Assembly: GCF_006125015.1 (NCBI RefSeq)
Contig: NZ_SZZN01000001.1
Span: 1,984,001 to 2,048,000 of the forward strand
Origin: Roseovarius arcticus
GTDB taxonomy: Bacteria > Pseudomonadota > Alphaproteobacteria > Rhodobacterales > Rhodobacteraceae
DNA: 64,000 nt
Reading direction: 5' to 3'
In this document: positions 35,490 through 45,682 of the stretch, piece by piece
Position numbering within the stretch: the stretch's first letter is position 1
Layout of the letters: each line of letters opens with the position of its first letter
Translations under genes and position numbers: made by a program
The notes under the pieces: model-generated
The model's database searches: none
The model's input: the letters and a program-made list of their open reading frames with translations, nothing else
Told to the model about the DNA's origin: nothing

Positions 35490-35662
35490 CGCCGAAAGAC
35501 TGCACTTGCGGGACCCTCGCTTGCGCCATGATGCTGCGCACGAGGGTCCGGCGCGCCACCGGACTCAACATGGCAGGATCCGCGCCTAACCCTCTAAAAT
35601 TCGCTTTCGCTGCGCCGCGTGCGCCCTATGATGGTCAAAATAACCAAAGCGAGACGCCAAAA

Positions 35663-36385
35663 ATGAGTGATCCCCGCCCCCTCGGCCCTGTTGTGGAGGG
35701 TTGGACGCCGCCGCCAGCACCCGCTGACCTGCACATGCAGGGCACTCATGTCCGGCTAGAGCCGTTGGACGCCGAGGCCCACGCGGCGCTGCTATACAGC
35801 GCATTTGACGGGCACGATGACGTCTGGGATTACATGCCCACTGGGCCATTCGCCTCATCAGCGCAGTTTCACCGCTGGATGCGCGAAATTACGGCATCGC
35901 CTGACTATGTCTTTTTCGCCATCTACGACATCGCGCGCGAGGCTTATGGCGGGTTGGCGTCATTCTTGCGGATCAAACCGCAGGCAGGATCGATTGAGGT
36001 CGGCTATATCGCCATGGCGCCGCAGTTGCAGCGCACCGTCGCGGCGACCGAGGCAATGTATCTGATGATGGCCTGGGCATTTCAAGCTGGCTACCGCCGA
36101 TATGAGTGGAAATGCGATGCGCTTAATATGCCGTCGCGCCGGGCAGCGCAGCGGCTGGGTCTGAGCTATGAGGGGATTTTTCGGCAAGCGGTCGTGGTCA
36201 AAGGACGCAATCGCGACACCGCGTGGTTCGCTGCAATCGACGCTGAATGGCCTGCTCTGGACGAGGCCTTTCGCCTGTGGCTGGATGCGTCAAACTTCGA
36301 TAGCACGGGCCAGCAAAAATCTTCGCTCAGCGATCTGACGCGGCTGGTGCGGGCGTCGGGCGATCCTGCACTGGGGCAAGAATAG
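35663..36385 (+). CDS. GNAT-family acetyltransferase (RimJ/RimL-like)
   Basis: The protein has 240 residues. The fold is seen from HVRLEPLDAEAHAALLY through SIEVGYIAMAPQLQRTVAAT and YEWKCDALNMPSRRAAQRLG to LSYEGIFRQAVVVKGRNRDT. This is the RimJ/RimL/DUF4440-like group that acetylates N termini or small amines. ATG 35663 is preferred to an upstream in-frame ATG at 35528 because the conserved start (MSDPRPLGPVVEGW) begins there. Substrate unknown. A terminator-like hairpin follows at 36390-36415. Confidence 0.88.
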   Translation: MSDPRPLGPVVEGWTPPPAPADLHMQGTHVRLEPLDAEAHAALLYSAFDGHDDVWDYMPTGPFASSAQFHRWMREITASPDYVFFAIYDIAREAYGGLASFLRIKPQAGSIEVGYIAMAPQLQRTVAATEAMYLMMAWAFQAGYRRYEWKCDALNMPSRRAAQRLGLSYEGIFRQAVVVKGRNRDTAWFAAIDAEWPALDEAFRLWLDASNFDSTGQQKSSLSDLTRLVRASGDPALGQE

Positions 36386-36389
36386 CAAA

Positions 36390-36415
36390 ACGGGCGAGGG
36401 TTTTGCCCCCGCCCG
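36390..36415. terminator. Bidirectional terminator between GNAT gene and aspS
   Basis: A GGGCGAGGG / CCCCCGCCC hairpin around a TTTTG loop lies between convergent genes. The flanking tract is short. Confidence 0.5.
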
Positions 36416-36439
36416 CCCACGCGGCACCTGATTGCAGGA

Positions 36440-38215
36440 TCACTCCTGCGGAATGACCCGCAGGCCCAGATCCATTAGTTGATCTGATGTTGGCGCGCTG
36501 GGGGCGTTCATCATCAGATCCTCGGCGCGCTGGTTCATCGGGAACATGATGACCTCGCGAATGTTCGCCTCGTCCGCCAGCAGCATGACAATGCGGTCGA
36601 TACCCGCCGCGCAGCCACCATGGGGCGGCGCGCCGTATTGGAACGCCTGGACGAGCCCGCCGAAACGGCTGTGCACTTCGGCCTCGTCATAGCCTGCCTT
36701 TTCAAACGCGGCGATCATGATGTCGAGGCGGTGGTTACGGATCGCGCCCGAAATCAGCTCATATCCATTGCACGCCAGATCATATTGATATCCCAGCACT
36801 TTTAGAGGATCGCCTTGCAGCGCATCCAGCCCGCCCTGCGGCATCGAAAAAGGATTGTGCGAGAAGTCGATCTTGCCCGTCTCCTCATCGGCCTCGTACA
36901 TCGGGAAGTCGACGATCCACGCAAAAGCGAACCGGTTTTCATCCGTCAGCTTTAGCTCACTGCCAATCTCGGTGCGCGCTTTGCCTGCCACACGCTCGAA
37001 CGCAGATGGCTTCCCGCCAAGGAAGAATGCGGCGTCGCCAACGCCAAGGCCCAATTGCTGGCGGATCGCCTCAGTGCGCTCAGGCCCGATGTTCTTGGCC
37101 AGTGGGCCGGCGGCTTCCATCCCTTCGCCTTGATCGCGCCAGAAGATGTACCCCATCCCCGGCAAGCCTTCCTTTTGTGCAAATGCGTTCATGCGGTCGC
37201 AGAATTTACGCGACCCACCGCCGGGCGCAGGGATGGCGCGGATTTGGGTGCCCTCTTGCTCCAGCAACTTGGCAAAGATGGCAAATCCGGAGCCTGCGAA
37301 ATGCTCGCTGACGACCTGCATCTTGATCGGGTTGCGCAAGTCAGGCTTGTCAGTGCCATACCAAAGCGCGGAGTCTGCATAGCTGATCTGGGGCCATTCG
37401 GTGTCAACAGCGCGGCCCTTCCCGAACTCTTCAAAGATGCCCTGGACGACGGGCTGAATCGTGTCGAAAACATCCTGCTGCTCGACAAACGACATCTCGA
37501 GATCGAGCTGGTAGAAATCAGTCGGTGAGCGATCGGCGCGCGGGTCCTCGTCGCGAAAGCATGGCGCAATCTGAAAGTATTTATCAAAGCCCGACACCAT
37601 GATCAGCTGCTTGAACAGCTGCGGCGCCTGGGGGAGCGCGTAGAACTTGCCGGGGTGCAGGCGCGACGGCACCAGAAAATCGCGCGCGCCCTCAGGCGAC
37701 GACGCGGTGATGATCGGCGTTTGGTATTCGCGGAATTTTTGATCCCACATCCTGCGGCGCATCGAGGCGACGACATCGCTGCGCAGGGTTATGTTGCGCT
37801 GCATCGCCTCGCGGCGCAGGTCCAGATAGCGATGCTTCAGCCGTGTTTCTTCGGGGTACTCCTGATCGCCAAACACCATCAGTGGCAGTTCCTTGGACGC
37901 GCCCAGAACTTCTATGTCGCGGATAAACACCTCGACCTCGCCAGTCGGCAATTTGGGGTTCACCAAAGCGGCGTCGCGCGCCTTGACGCTGCCGTCGATA
38001 CGGATGCACCATTCGCTGCGCACGGCGTCGACTTGGGCAAAGACGGGGCTGTCAGGATCGCAGATAAGCTGCGTCATGCCGTAGTGATCGCGCAGATCAA
38101 TAAAAAGGACGCCGCCGTGGTCGCGGATGCGGTGGACCCAGCCTGACAGGCGCACAGTGTCGCCCACGTCTGATTTCGTCAGGTCGGCGCAGGTATGGCT
38201 GCGATAGGCGTGCAT
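36440..38215 (-). CDS. aspS: Aspartyl-tRNA synthetase
   Basis: The protein has 591 residues, standard bacterial size. The N-terminal OB fold has [20 protein letters not shown], followed by class II motif 1 [20 protein letters not shown], motif 2 [20 protein letters not shown], and motif 3 [13 protein letters not shown]. The bacterial GAD insertion domain lies at about 300-420. ATG 38215 ([16 protein letters not shown]) is chosen with AGGGA upstream. The 354-base gap to pabB holds no gene but one repeat copy. Confidence 0.96.
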   Translation of the reverse strand: MHAYRSHTCADLTKSDVGDTVRLSGWVHRIRDHGGVLFIDLRDHYGMTQLICDPDSPVFAQVDAVRSEWCIRIDGSVKARDAALVNPKLPTGEVEVFIRDIEVLGASKELPLMVFGDQEYPEETRLKHRYLDLRREAMQRNITLRSDVVASMRRRMWDQKFREYQTPIITASSPEGARDFLVPSRLHPGKFYALPQAPQLFKQLIMVSGFDKYFQIAPCFRDEDPRADRSPTDFYQLDLEMSFVEQQDVFDTIQPVVQGIFEEFGKGRAVDTEWPQISYADSALWYGTDKPDLRNPIKMQVVSEHFAGSGFAIFAKLLEQEGTQIRAIPAPGGGSRKFCDRMNAFAQKEGLPGMGYIFWRDQGEGMEAAGPLAKNIGPERTEAIRQQLGLGVGDAAFFLGGKPSAFERVAGKARTEIGSELKLTDENRFAFAWIVDFPMYEADEETGKIDFSHNPFSMPQGGLDALQGDPLKVLGYQYDLACNGYELISGAIRNHRLDIMIAAFEKAGYDEAEVHSRFGGLVQAFQYGAPPHGGCAAGIDRIVMLLADEANIREVIMFPMNQRAEDLMMNAPSAPTSDQLMDLGLRVIPQE

Positions 38216-38569
38216 CGGAAATTCCCTCTTAAGCGGGCCTGCCGCGCGGCGCGGTGGGCTGGTCTGGCGTGTGGCCGATACACATGCCCCGCGCGGCAAA
38301 GTCAAGGGGCGCGGACGGGCCGCACTGCGCTGGCGCGGGTTTGAAAAATACTGGGCGGCGGGGCAAGGCGTGCGTGCGGGATTGCCTCCGGCGGGGATAT
38401 TTTCAGCAAGAAGAAAGGATGAGGTCTGCGGGGATCGGGCCGCGGAGCGCGTTGCTAACATAGAATGCCGCGGCACTGGCAGATCCTCTGGTGACAGCCT
38501 TGGGAGGTGGGCGATTGCAGGCGTTTGGCACCTGCAGGATTGCTTCGGTCAGGGCAAAGCTGGGGTATA
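38216..38569. other. Intergenic region between pabB and aspS
   Basis: No convincing gene in 354 bases. It contains the second copy of the repeat (38395-38417) and the aspS promoter/leader. Short open frames here lack ribosome sites and recognisable domains. Confidence 0.5.
38385..38417 (+). repeat. Intergenic repeat copy 2
   Basis: The core at 38395-38417 begins GGATATTTTCAGCAAGAAGA and is identical to the copy at 24764-24786 over 23 bases. It is preceded by CCTCCGGCGG, similar in GC run to the CCCCCGGA preceding copy 1. Only two copies were noticed in this window. Such intergenic elements recur widely in Rhodobacteraceae. Confidence 0.6.
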
Positions 38570-39685
38570 TCAGCTCTTCAGTTGCGCGAAGCGTGTTTTC
38601 CACAGCGCCTCCTCATACTCGGCCTCTGCCGTGCTGTCGTGGATGACCCCGCCGCCGACGTTCAGCGTGGCATGGCCGCGCTCTAGTAAAAGCGTGCGAA
38701 TGGCGACGTTGAACTCTGCGCGCCCGTCTGGCGCGGCCCAGCCGATGGTTCCGCAGTATATTTCGCGCGGGGCCTGCTCTAGCGCCGCCAATATCTGCAT
38801 CGCGCGTAGCTTGGGCGCACCAGTGATCGATCCGCAGGGAAAGAGCGCTGCGAGGATTTCCGCGAGGCCGACGCCTGCCGCCATCTGGCCCGTGATCAGC
38901 GAGGTCATCTGGTGCACGGTGCTATAGCTCTCGACCGTGAAAAGCTCTGGCACGGTTACGGTTCCGGCGCTGCAAATGCGGCTGAGATCGTTGCGCAAGA
39001 GGTCAACAATCATCAAGTTTTCGGCGCGATTCTTGTCGTCGCTGGCCAGAAACATGCGGCGCCGCGCATCCTCGGCGGCATCAGCGCTGCGAGGCTGCGT
39101 GCCTTTCATGGGGCGTGTCTCAATCCGGCCCGCCGCGTCCGTGCGAAAGAACAGCTCGGGAGAGCGCGACAGGATCGAGGGGCCGTCCGCTTGCGTTACC
39201 AGCGCGCCAAAGCGGACAGGCTGAAGGACCGCGAGGGCCGCGTAGAGCGCAGCAGGATCGCCGGTCGTCTGCGCGGTGAGTGGAAAGGTGAGGTTCGCCT
39301 GATAGATATCCCCGGCGCCGATATAGTCGTGGACAGTGCGGAAGGCCTCGCTATAGCGGGCCTCGTCCCAAGCCGGTGCCAGATCGCTGAGGCTGGCGCT
39401 TCCCTGCGGCAAGTCGGGCGCGGGCGTCGGCGCATCATAAACACCAAAGCAAAGCAGCGGCAGGCGGCGGCGCGGTGGCATCAGTGGCGCGAGGCGCGGC
39501 TCAAGCGCATAACCCATTTCGTAGCTGGCATAGCCGGCGAGCCATGCACCAGCCGCCCGCGCGCCATCGAGGGCGGCGAGCGCGGCAGGCACGTCCTTTG
39601 CACACTTGGCCAAGATCATCCGGCGCGGCGCGGCAAAGAGGCATGCATCCATGCCCCCCGGCCCATGATCGAAACGAATTTCCAC
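38570..39685 (-). CDS. pabB: Aminodeoxychorismate synthase component I
   Basis: The protein has about 371 residues. It has the chorismate-utilising fold: RSPELFFRTDAAGRIETRPM, then KGTQPRS, AENLMIVDLLRNDLSRIC, SYSTVHQMTSLITGQM, PCGSITGAPKLRAMQI and EFNVAIRTLLLERGHATLNV. It is the PabB subtype, making 4-amino-4-deoxychorismate for folate with a glutaminase subunit. No pabC or pabA gene is adjacent. The start is GTG; 39685 is taken because GGGGAGG lies 5 bases upstream, although GTG 39691 is also possible. Confidence 0.9.
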   Translation of the reverse strand: MEIRFDHGPGGMDACLFAAPRRMILAKCAKDVPAALAALDGARAAGAWLAGYASYEMGYALEPRLAPLMPPRRRLPLLCFGVYDAPTPAPDLPQGSASLSDLAPAWDEARYSEAFRTVHDYIGAGDIYQANLTFPLTAQTTGDPAALYAALAVLQPVRFGALVTQADGPSILSRSPELFFRTDAAGRIETRPMKGTQPRSADAAEDARRRMFLASDDKNRAENLMIVDLLRNDLSRICSAGTVTVPELFTVESYSTVHQMTSLITGQMAAGVGLAEILAALFPCGSITGAPKLRAMQILAALEQAPREIYCGTIGWAAPDGRAEFNVAIRTLLLERGHATLNVGGGVIHDSTAEAEYEEALWKTRFAQLKS

Positions 39686-39908
39686 CGGCACCTCCCCGCA
39701 ATGCTAGCCGCACTTCGCTACCTAGAGCGCCGCGCGAGCGAAAAACAGGGGAAATCAGCCCTGCTGATTGAAACGCGCCACCGCTAGCCCTTGCGCCGGG
39801 GCGCGGCATGGATATAACCGCCAACACTTTGCGCGCCCGCCACATGGCTGCGTTTTGACGGCATCCGGCGGGCCTGCGCAACCATTGCTGCCAAGCGGGG
39901 ACACCGGT

Positions 39909-42900
39909 ATGCCGAAGCGCGACGATATCAAATCCATCATGATCATCGGGGCCGGTCCCATCATCATCGGGCAGGCCTGCGAGTTTGACTATTCCGGGGC
40001 CCAGGCTTGCAAGGCGCTGCGCGAAGAAGGGTATCGCGTCATCCTCGTCAACTCGAACCCTGCGACGATAATGACCGATCCGGGCCTAGCTGACGCTACC
40101 TATATTGAGCCAATCACACCGGAAATCGTCGCCAAGATCATCGAAAAAGAGCGCCCCGATGCCCTGCTGCCCACGATGGGCGGGCAAACCGGCCTGAACA
40201 CCGCGCTGGCAGTCGCGGACATGGGCGTGCTGGAAAAATTCGGCGTCGAGTTGATCGGCGCGAACCGCGAGGCCATTGAGATGGCCGAGGACCGCAAGTT
40301 ATTTCGCGAGGCGATGGACCGTTTGGGCATCGAAAACCCCAAGGCGACGATCGCTAACACCATGAAGGAATGCATGGATGCGATTGAATACGTTGGACTT
40401 CCTGCGATCATTCGGCCCGCCTTTACCCTTGGCGGCACGGGTGGCGGCGTGGCCTACAACCGTGACGATTACGAGCACTTCTGCAAGACCGGCCTCGACG
40501 CGTCACCCGTCAATCAGATCTTGATCGACGAGTCGCTGCTGGGCTGGAAAGAGTTTGAAATGGAGGTCGTACGCGACCGCGCCGATAACGCGATCATCGT
40601 TTGCGCCATTGAAAACGTCGATCCAATGGGCGTGCATACTGGCGATTCTATCACAGTGGCCCCTGCCCTGACGCTGACCGACAAAGAGTATCAGGTGATG
40701 CGCAACCAGAGCATCGCAGTCCTGCGCGAAATAGGTGTGGAGACTGGCGGATCGAACGTGCAATGGGCGATCAACCCTGCCGACGGGCGCATGGTGGTGA
40801 TTGAAATGAATCCGCGCGTCTCGCGCTCCTCCGCGCTTGCCTCCAAGGCGACGGGATTTCCCATCGCCAAGATCGCGGCGAAACTGGCCGTCGGCTATAC
40901 GCTGGACGAGTTGGACAATGATATCACGCAAGTCACGCCCGCCAGCTTTGAGCCCACCATCGATTATGTTGTAACGAAAATTCCGCGTTTTGCGTTTGAG
41001 AAGTTCCAAGGCTCCGAGCCGCATCTGACAACTGCCATGAAATCGGTTGGCGAGGTGATGGCCATCGGCCGTACGATCCACGAATCGCTGCAAAAGGCGC
41101 TGGCCTCACTAGAGACGGGCCTGACCGGCTTTGACGAAATCGTCATTGAGGGCGCGCCTGATGTGGCCGCTGTCACCCGCGCGCTGGCCAAGCAGACGCC
41201 AGACCGTATTCGCGTGATTGCGCAAGCCATGCGCCACGGGCTGAGCGACGACGACATTCACTTGGTCACGATGTATGACCCATGGTTCCTAGCCCGTATC
41301 CGCGAGATTGTAGAGACTGAGGCAGAGGTGCGCGCCGCGGGCCTGCCCGGTGATGAGGCCGGTCTGCGCCACCTCAAGATGATGGGCTTTACCGATGCCC
41401 GCCTTGCTATTCTGACCGGCCAGACTGAGGTCGCCGTGCGCGCTGCACGCCGCGCCGCTGGCGTTACCGCCGTGTTCAAGCGGATCGACACCTGCGCGGC
41501 GGAGTTTGAGGCGCAGACGCCCTACATGTACTCCACCTATGAGGCGCCTATGATGGGCGAGGTCGAGTGCGAGGCACGTCCTTCGGACGCCAAAAAGGTT
41601 GTGATCCTTGGCGGCGGACCGAACCGGATCGGCCAAGGGATTGAGTTCGACTATTGCTGCTGCCACGCCTGCTATGCGCTGTCGGATGCGGGCTACGAGA
41701 CGATCATGATCAACTGTAACCCCGAAACGGTCAGCACCGACTATGACACCTCCGACCGGCTCTATTTTGAGCCGCTGACGTTCGAACATGTCATGGAGAT
41801 CCTGAGCGTTGAGCAGCAAAACGGCACGCTACATGGCGTGATCGTGCAGTTCGGCGGGCAGACCCCTCTCAAGCTAGCAAATGCGCTGGAGGCAGAAGGT
41901 ATTCCGATCCTCGGCACCTCGCCCGACGCCATCGACCTCGCCGAAGATCGCGAGCGCTTTCAGGATCTGGTTAATCGGCTGGACCTGAAACAGCCCGTCA
42001 ACGGCATCGCGTCGACCGATGCGCAGGCATTTGCCATCGCTGAAAGGGTCGGCTTTCCGCTGGTCATCCGCCCCTCCTACGTCTTGGGCGGGCGGGCGAT
42101 GGAAATCGTGCGCGACATGGCCCAGTTGGAACGCTACATCGCCGAGGCGGTCGTCGTATCCGGCGACAGCCCCGTCCTGCTGGACAGCTATCTGTCAGGC
42201 GCGATTGAGTGTGATGTCGACGCGCTTTGTGACGGCGAGAATGTCCATGTGGCCGGCATCATGCAACATATCGAAGAGGCCGGCGTCCATTCCGGTGACA
42301 GCGCCTGTTCGATCCCGCCCTACACGCTCAGCGCCGAAATCATCGCCGAGATTGAGCGGCAGACGGTCGAACTCGCTCGCGCGCTCAAGGTCATCGGCCT
42401 GATGAACGTGCAATTCGCGGTCAAGGACAAGGATATCTACCTGATTGAGGTGAACCCCCGCGCCAGCCGCACCGTGCCCTTCGTCGCCAAAGCGACTGAT
42501 TCAGCTATCGCGTCGATCGCGGCGCGCCTGATGGCGGGCGAGCCGCTAAGCAACTTTCCGCATCGCGGCGCCTACCCCAGCGGCGCGACCCCCGGTAGCC
42601 TGCCGATGGCCGACCAGATGACGTTGGCTGACTATGCGATGCCGTGGTTTTCCGTCAAAGAGGCTGTCATGCCCTTCGCCCGCTTCCCCGGTGTCGATAC
42701 GATCCTCGGGCCAGAAATGCGGTCGACCGGTGAAGTGATGGGCTGGGATGTCAGCTTTGCCCGCGCGTTCCTCAAGGCGCAGATGGGTGCGGGCGTGGAT
42801 TTGCCGACCAGCGGGGCGGTCTTCTTTTCGATCAAGGATGCCGACAAAACAGCGCAAATCGTCGAGACGGCGCAGATCCTGACGGGCATGGGTTTCACCA

Positions 42901-43211
42901 TCGTCGCGACGCGCGGCACGGCGGCCTTTCTGGCCGAGCAGGGCATTGATTGCACCACCGTCAACAAGGTGTATGAGGGCCGCCCAAATATCGTCGACAT
43001 GCTAAAGAATGGCGAGATTGCAGCTGTCATGAACACGACCGAAGGCGCCCTGTCGGTCGAGGACAGCCGCGAGATCCGCTCTGTCGCGCTCTATGACAAG
43101 ATCCCCTACTTCACCACTGCTGCGGCCTCTCTGGCGGCTGCACAGGCGATGCAGGCCCGCACTGAGGGCGACCTCACGGTGATGCCGTTGCAGGGCCCGC
43201 AGGCCGCATAG
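39909..43211 (+). CDS. carB: Carbamoyl-phosphate synthase large subunit
   Basis: The protein has 1100 residues, full length. It opens [20 protein letters not shown]. The two ATP-grasp halves are seen: first with [20 protein letters not shown], second with [21 protein letters not shown]-terminal MGS-like allosteric domain occupies the last 140 residues or so ([20 protein letters not shown]). It makes carbamoyl phosphate for arginine (argF at 23778) and pyrimidines. carA is not in the window. An open frame continues upstream to 39768, but ATG 39909 is the conserved start. Confidence 0.97.
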   Translation: MPKRDDIKSIMIIGAGPIIIGQACEFDYSGAQACKALREEGYRVILVNSNPATIMTDPGLADATYIEPITPEIVAKIIEKERPDALLPTMGGQTGLNTALAVADMGVLEKFGVELIGANREAIEMAEDRKLFREAMDRLGIENPKATIANTMKECMDAIEYVGLPAIIRPAFTLGGTGGGVAYNRDDYEHFCKTGLDASPVNQILIDESLLGWKEFEMEVVRDRADNAIIVCAIENVDPMGVHTGDSITVAPALTLTDKEYQVMRNQSIAVLREIGVETGGSNVQWAINPADGRMVVIEMNPRVSRSSALASKATGFPIAKIAAKLAVGYTLDELDNDITQVTPASFEPTIDYVVTKIPRFAFEKFQGSEPHLTTAMKSVGEVMAIGRTIHESLQKALASLETGLTGFDEIVIEGAPDVAAVTRALAKQTPDRIRVIAQAMRHGLSDDDIHLVTMYDPWFLARIREIVETEAEVRAAGLPGDEAGLRHLKMMGFTDARLAILTGQTEVAVRAARRAAGVTAVFKRIDTCAAEFEAQTPYMYSTYEAPMMGEVECEARPSDAKKVVILGGGPNRIGQGIEFDYCCCHACYALSDAGYETIMINCNPETVSTDYDTSDRLYFEPLTFEHVMEILSVEQQNGTLHGVIVQFGGQTPLKLANALEAEGIPILGTSPDAIDLAEDRERFQDLVNRLDLKQPVNGIASTDAQAFAIAERVGFPLVIRPSYVLGGRAMEIVRDMAQLERYIAEAVVVSGDSPVLLDSYLSGAIECDVDALCDGENVHVAGIMQHIEEAGVHSGDSACSIPPYTLSAEIIAEIERQTVELARALKVIGLMNVQFAVKDKDIYLIEVNPRASRTVPFVAKATDSAIASIAARLMAGEPLSNFPHRGAYPSGATPGSLPMADQMTLADYAMPWFSVKEAVMPFARFPGVDTILGPEMRSTGEVMGWDVSFARAFLKAQMGAGVDLPTSGAVFFSIKDADKTAQIVETAQILTGMGFTIVATRGTAAFLAEQGIDCTTVNKVYEGRPNIVDMLKNGEIAAVMNTTEGALSVEDSREIRSVALYDKIPYFTTAAASLAAAQAMQARTEGDLTVMPLQGPQAA

Positions 43212-43502
43212 TTTGTGGCGCTGCGTTGCAGGGCGGCTCACGACGTGTGACTGTCTTGTCATATCAGCGTGACAGGATAAACTTGAGCGCGGCCACCCGT
43301 GTGGAAAAACTTATATTTTCCTGCGACTTCTCAATGACTTGAGGTGGCTCTCCTCATCCATGCGCACTGGGCACATCTGCCATGCAGAAGACGCATATAA
43401 TTTTAGCGATTTTGCCATTGCTTTATCCGCAAAGATAGATAAATGCGGATCAGAGCTAACGAGACGCTCAGCAGTCGAAAACGCCACATAAAGGAGGCAA
43501 CC

Positions 43503-43622
43503 ATGACCCGGGATCAACTAAACCGCGAACTTCGCATGCATAGTGCCACCTGGCCTGCTGTTCTTTTTGTCTATGGTCTAATCGTTGGGACCATGGTTTT
43601 GTCTGCGATGTCGATGACCTGA
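43503..43622 (+). CDS. 39-residue single-span membrane miniprotein (copy 1)
   Basis: The protein starts MTRDQLNRELRMHSATW, followed by one hydrophobic helix (VLFVYGLIVGTMVLSAMSM) to Thr39. A perfect Shine-Dalgarno AAGGAGG (43493-43499) lies four bases before the ATG, which argues that it is translated. It is 28/39 identical to the miniprotein at 43772-43891. Asp, Arg and Glu residues precede the helix, so the N terminus probably stays in the cytoplasm. No named family is known to me. A terminator follows at 43634-43656. Confidence 0.75.
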   Translation: MTRDQLNRELRMHSATWPAVLFVYGLIVGTMVLSAMSMT

Positions 43623-43633
43623 CACGCAAGACT

Positions 43634-43656
43634 GGACCGGATATCGCATCCGGTCC
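43634..43656 (+). terminator. Terminator between the two miniprotein genes
   Basis: GGACCGGAT (43634-43642) pairs with ATCCGGTCC (43648-43656), loop ATCGC, then TTTA. It may end most copy 1 transcripts. Confidence 0.6.
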
Positions 43657-43771
43657 TTTACAAGAGTTTCAGCAAATGCAGCGGCGAATGGGACACCCCC
43701 CATGCGCCAATTTCCAATTTCGGAACAGGGTCCGGAGTGCCCCTGCCCCCAAGGCTAAAAGCGATATCGCC

Positions 43772-43891
43772 ATGACCAGAGATCAATTGAACCGCGAACT
43801 GCGCGCTCACAGCGCTAACTTCCCGACCGTACTTATCGTCTATGCCGTTATTGTCGGCACGATGGTCCTGACCGGGTTGGCGATGACCTGA
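43772..43891 (+). CDS. 39-residue single-span membrane miniprotein (copy 2)
   Basis: The protein starts MTRDQLNRELRAHSANF, then one membrane helix (VLIVYAVIVGTMVLTGLAM) to Thr39. It is the tandem paralog of the gene at 43503-43622, with identical residues 1-11 and changes concentrated in the middle and end of the helix. The preceding ribosome site is weaker (no AGGAGG within 12 bases). An open frame extends upstream to 43676, but homology to copy 1 fixes the start at ATG 43772. A strong terminator follows. Confidence 0.72.
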   Translation: MTRDQLNRELRAHSANFPTVLIVYAVIVGTMVLTGLAMT

Positions 43892-43917
43892 TCCGCTTCG
43901 GCAAGGATCAAAACGGC

Positions 43918-43953
43918 AAGAGGCGGATGGTGCTCCATCCGCCTCTTTTGTTT
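43918..43953 (+). terminator. Strong Rho-independent terminator after miniprotein copy 2
   Basis: AAGAGGCGGATGG (43918-43930) pairs fully with CCATCCGCCTCTT (43935-43947) around loop TGCT, then TTGTTTT. It also lies just beyond the stop of the convergent ABC ATPase gene (43979). Confidence 0.85.
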
Positions 43954-43978
43954 TCCCAAGGGACTTTTGCCTAGCAGA

Positions 43979-45676
43979 TCACGCGTCCGAAGGCATGATC
44001 TTCTTGTCGCCGGGATCGATCTTTTTCGACGCAGCCTCGCCCAGATTTTCTAGTCCACGCTCTTCCAGCAGAGTGGTGAGCCAGTCCGCATCCATCTCGG
44101 GAACCGAGCTGAGCAAGAGGTCGGTATAGGGATGGTGCGGGGGCCGGAACATCTCGTCTTTTGGACCCTGCTCCACCACCTTGCCGTGCTGCATGACCAC
44201 CACCTCATCGGCGATTGATCGCACAGTGGCCAGATCATGCGTGATGAACATATAGGCCAGGTTCAACTCATCCTGAAGGCGGTCGAGCAGGCGCAGGATG
44301 CCCTCGGCGACCAACTGATCCAGCGCTGATGTCACCTCGTCGCAGACGATAAAGCTGGGCTCGGCCGCCAGCGCGCGGGCGATGCCGATACGCTGCTTCT
44401 GGCCCCCCGACAATTCTGCTGGATAGCGATTATAGTATTTCGACGGCTCCAGCTCGATCAGGTCCAGCAGTTCGTCAACGCGGCCTTTAAGCGCGACGCC
44501 CGTCAGACCGGAATAGAACTTAGCAGGCCGTCCGATGATTTCGCTGATCTTGACCTTCGGATTCAGCGCGGTATCGGCCGACTGATAGATCATCTGGCAC
44601 TGGCGCAACTGCTCTTTGTTGCGGTTGCGATAATCCACCGGGAACGGCTCTCCCTTGAACAGGATTTCCCCTTTTTGCGGCGGCAGAAGGCCGGTAATCA
44701 CCCGCGCGGCTGTTGACTTACCCGAGCCGGATTCGCCCACCACGGCCACGGTCATGCCCTCGTAGATATCAAAGCTGACATCGTCGAGGATCTTGGGACC
44801 GGATGCATAGGATGCGTCGACGTTCTTGACTGAGATCAGGCAATCGCGTCCTTCCCGGCTGCGCTGGGGCGACTCAAAGCTGCGCACGGCCCAAAGGGAT
44901 TTGGTGTATTCCTCCTTCGGATTGGCCAGCATTTCCTTGGTCGTCGCCTCCTCGACCTCTTCGCCCTTCAGCAGCACCTTGATCGTGTCAGCCATCTGCG
45001 CGACGACCGCGAGATCGTGCGTGATGTAGAGCGCGGCAGTATCGAACTGGTCGACGATATCGCGGATCGCGGCCAGAACCTCGATCTGCGTTGTGACGTC
45101 CAGCGCCGTTGTCGGCTCGTCAAAGATGATCAGGTCGGGACGGCATGACATCGCCATCGCCGTCATGGCGCGTTGCAACTGACCGCCAGACACTTGGTGA
45201 GGATAGCGAAACCCGATTTCCTCGGGATTTGGCAGACGCAGACGGTTATACAGATCAACTGCATCCTCCTGCGCCTCCATCCGCTTTTTCAGACGGTATT
45301 GCAGCGGGGCCTCGGTGTGCTGATCGATGATCTTGTGCGCCGGATTGAAGGATGCCGCCGCCGATTGCGCCACATAGGCGATGCGCTTACCGCGCAGGCC
45401 GCGCCGCTCGCCCTCGGTCGCGGTTGTCAGCTCCATTCCGTCAAACTCGATCGAGCTGTCCTCGGAGATGCGCGTGCCGTCACGGGCATAGCCCATTGCG
45501 GCGGCGCCGATGGTGGATTTACCGGCGCCGGATTCTCCGATCAGGCCCATCACCTCACCGCGGTGCAGGGTCAGGTCGACACCCTTGATGATGTCTACCC
45601 ACGTTTCGTCCGTGTACCCTTGGATCTTGAGATTGCGGATCTTGAGCAGGACGTCTTTTTTCTTTTTATCGTTCAT
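43979..45676 (-). CDS. Fused two-domain ABC ATPase, oligopeptide/dipeptide importer type
   Basis: The protein has 565 residues and two complete ATPase domains (DppD- and DppF-like) in one chain. N-terminal half: Walker A GLIGESGAGKSTIGAAAMGY, signature SGGQLQRAMTAMAM, Walker B LIIFDEPTTALDV. C-terminal half: VVGESGSGKSTAARVITGL, LSGGQKQRIGIARALA, FIVCDEVTSALD. It powers uptake through the two permeases directly upstream (gaps of 6 and 12 bases). The fused form is common in Rhodobacteraceae. Confidence 0.93.
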   Translation of the reverse strand: MNDKKKKDVLLKIRNLKIQGYTDETWVDIIKGVDLTLHRGEVMGLIGESGAGKSTIGAAAMGYARDGTRISEDSSIEFDGMELTTATEGERRGLRGKRIAYVAQSAAASFNPAHKIIDQHTEAPLQYRLKKRMEAQEDAVDLYNRLRLPNPEEIGFRYPHQVSGGQLQRAMTAMAMSCRPDLIIFDEPTTALDVTTQIEVLAAIRDIVDQFDTAALYITHDLAVVAQMADTIKVLLKGEEVEEATTKEMLANPKEEYTKSLWAVRSFESPQRSREGRDCLISVKNVDASYASGPKILDDVSFDIYEGMTVAVVGESGSGKSTAARVITGLLPPQKGEILFKGEPFPVDYRNRNKEQLRQCQMIYQSADTALNPKVKISEIIGRPAKFYSGLTGVALKGRVDELLDLIELEPSKYYNRYPAELSGGQKQRIGIARALAAEPSFIVCDEVTSALDQLVAEGILRLLDRLQDELNLAYMFITHDLATVRSIADEVVVMQHGKVVEQGPKDEMFRPPHHPYTDLLLSSVPEMDADWLTTLLEERGLENLGEAASKKIDPGDKKIMPSDA

Positions 45677-45682
45677 TGCATT

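Noticed and set aside
38403..38603. Short minus-strand open frame in the pabB-aspS gap
   Set aside because: It overlaps the 3' end of pabB and the repeat, has no ribosome site and no domain.
43311..43517. Minus-strand open frame upstream of the miniprotein genes
   Set aside because: It overlaps the miniprotein start and ribosome site, and its sequence shows no domain or signal.
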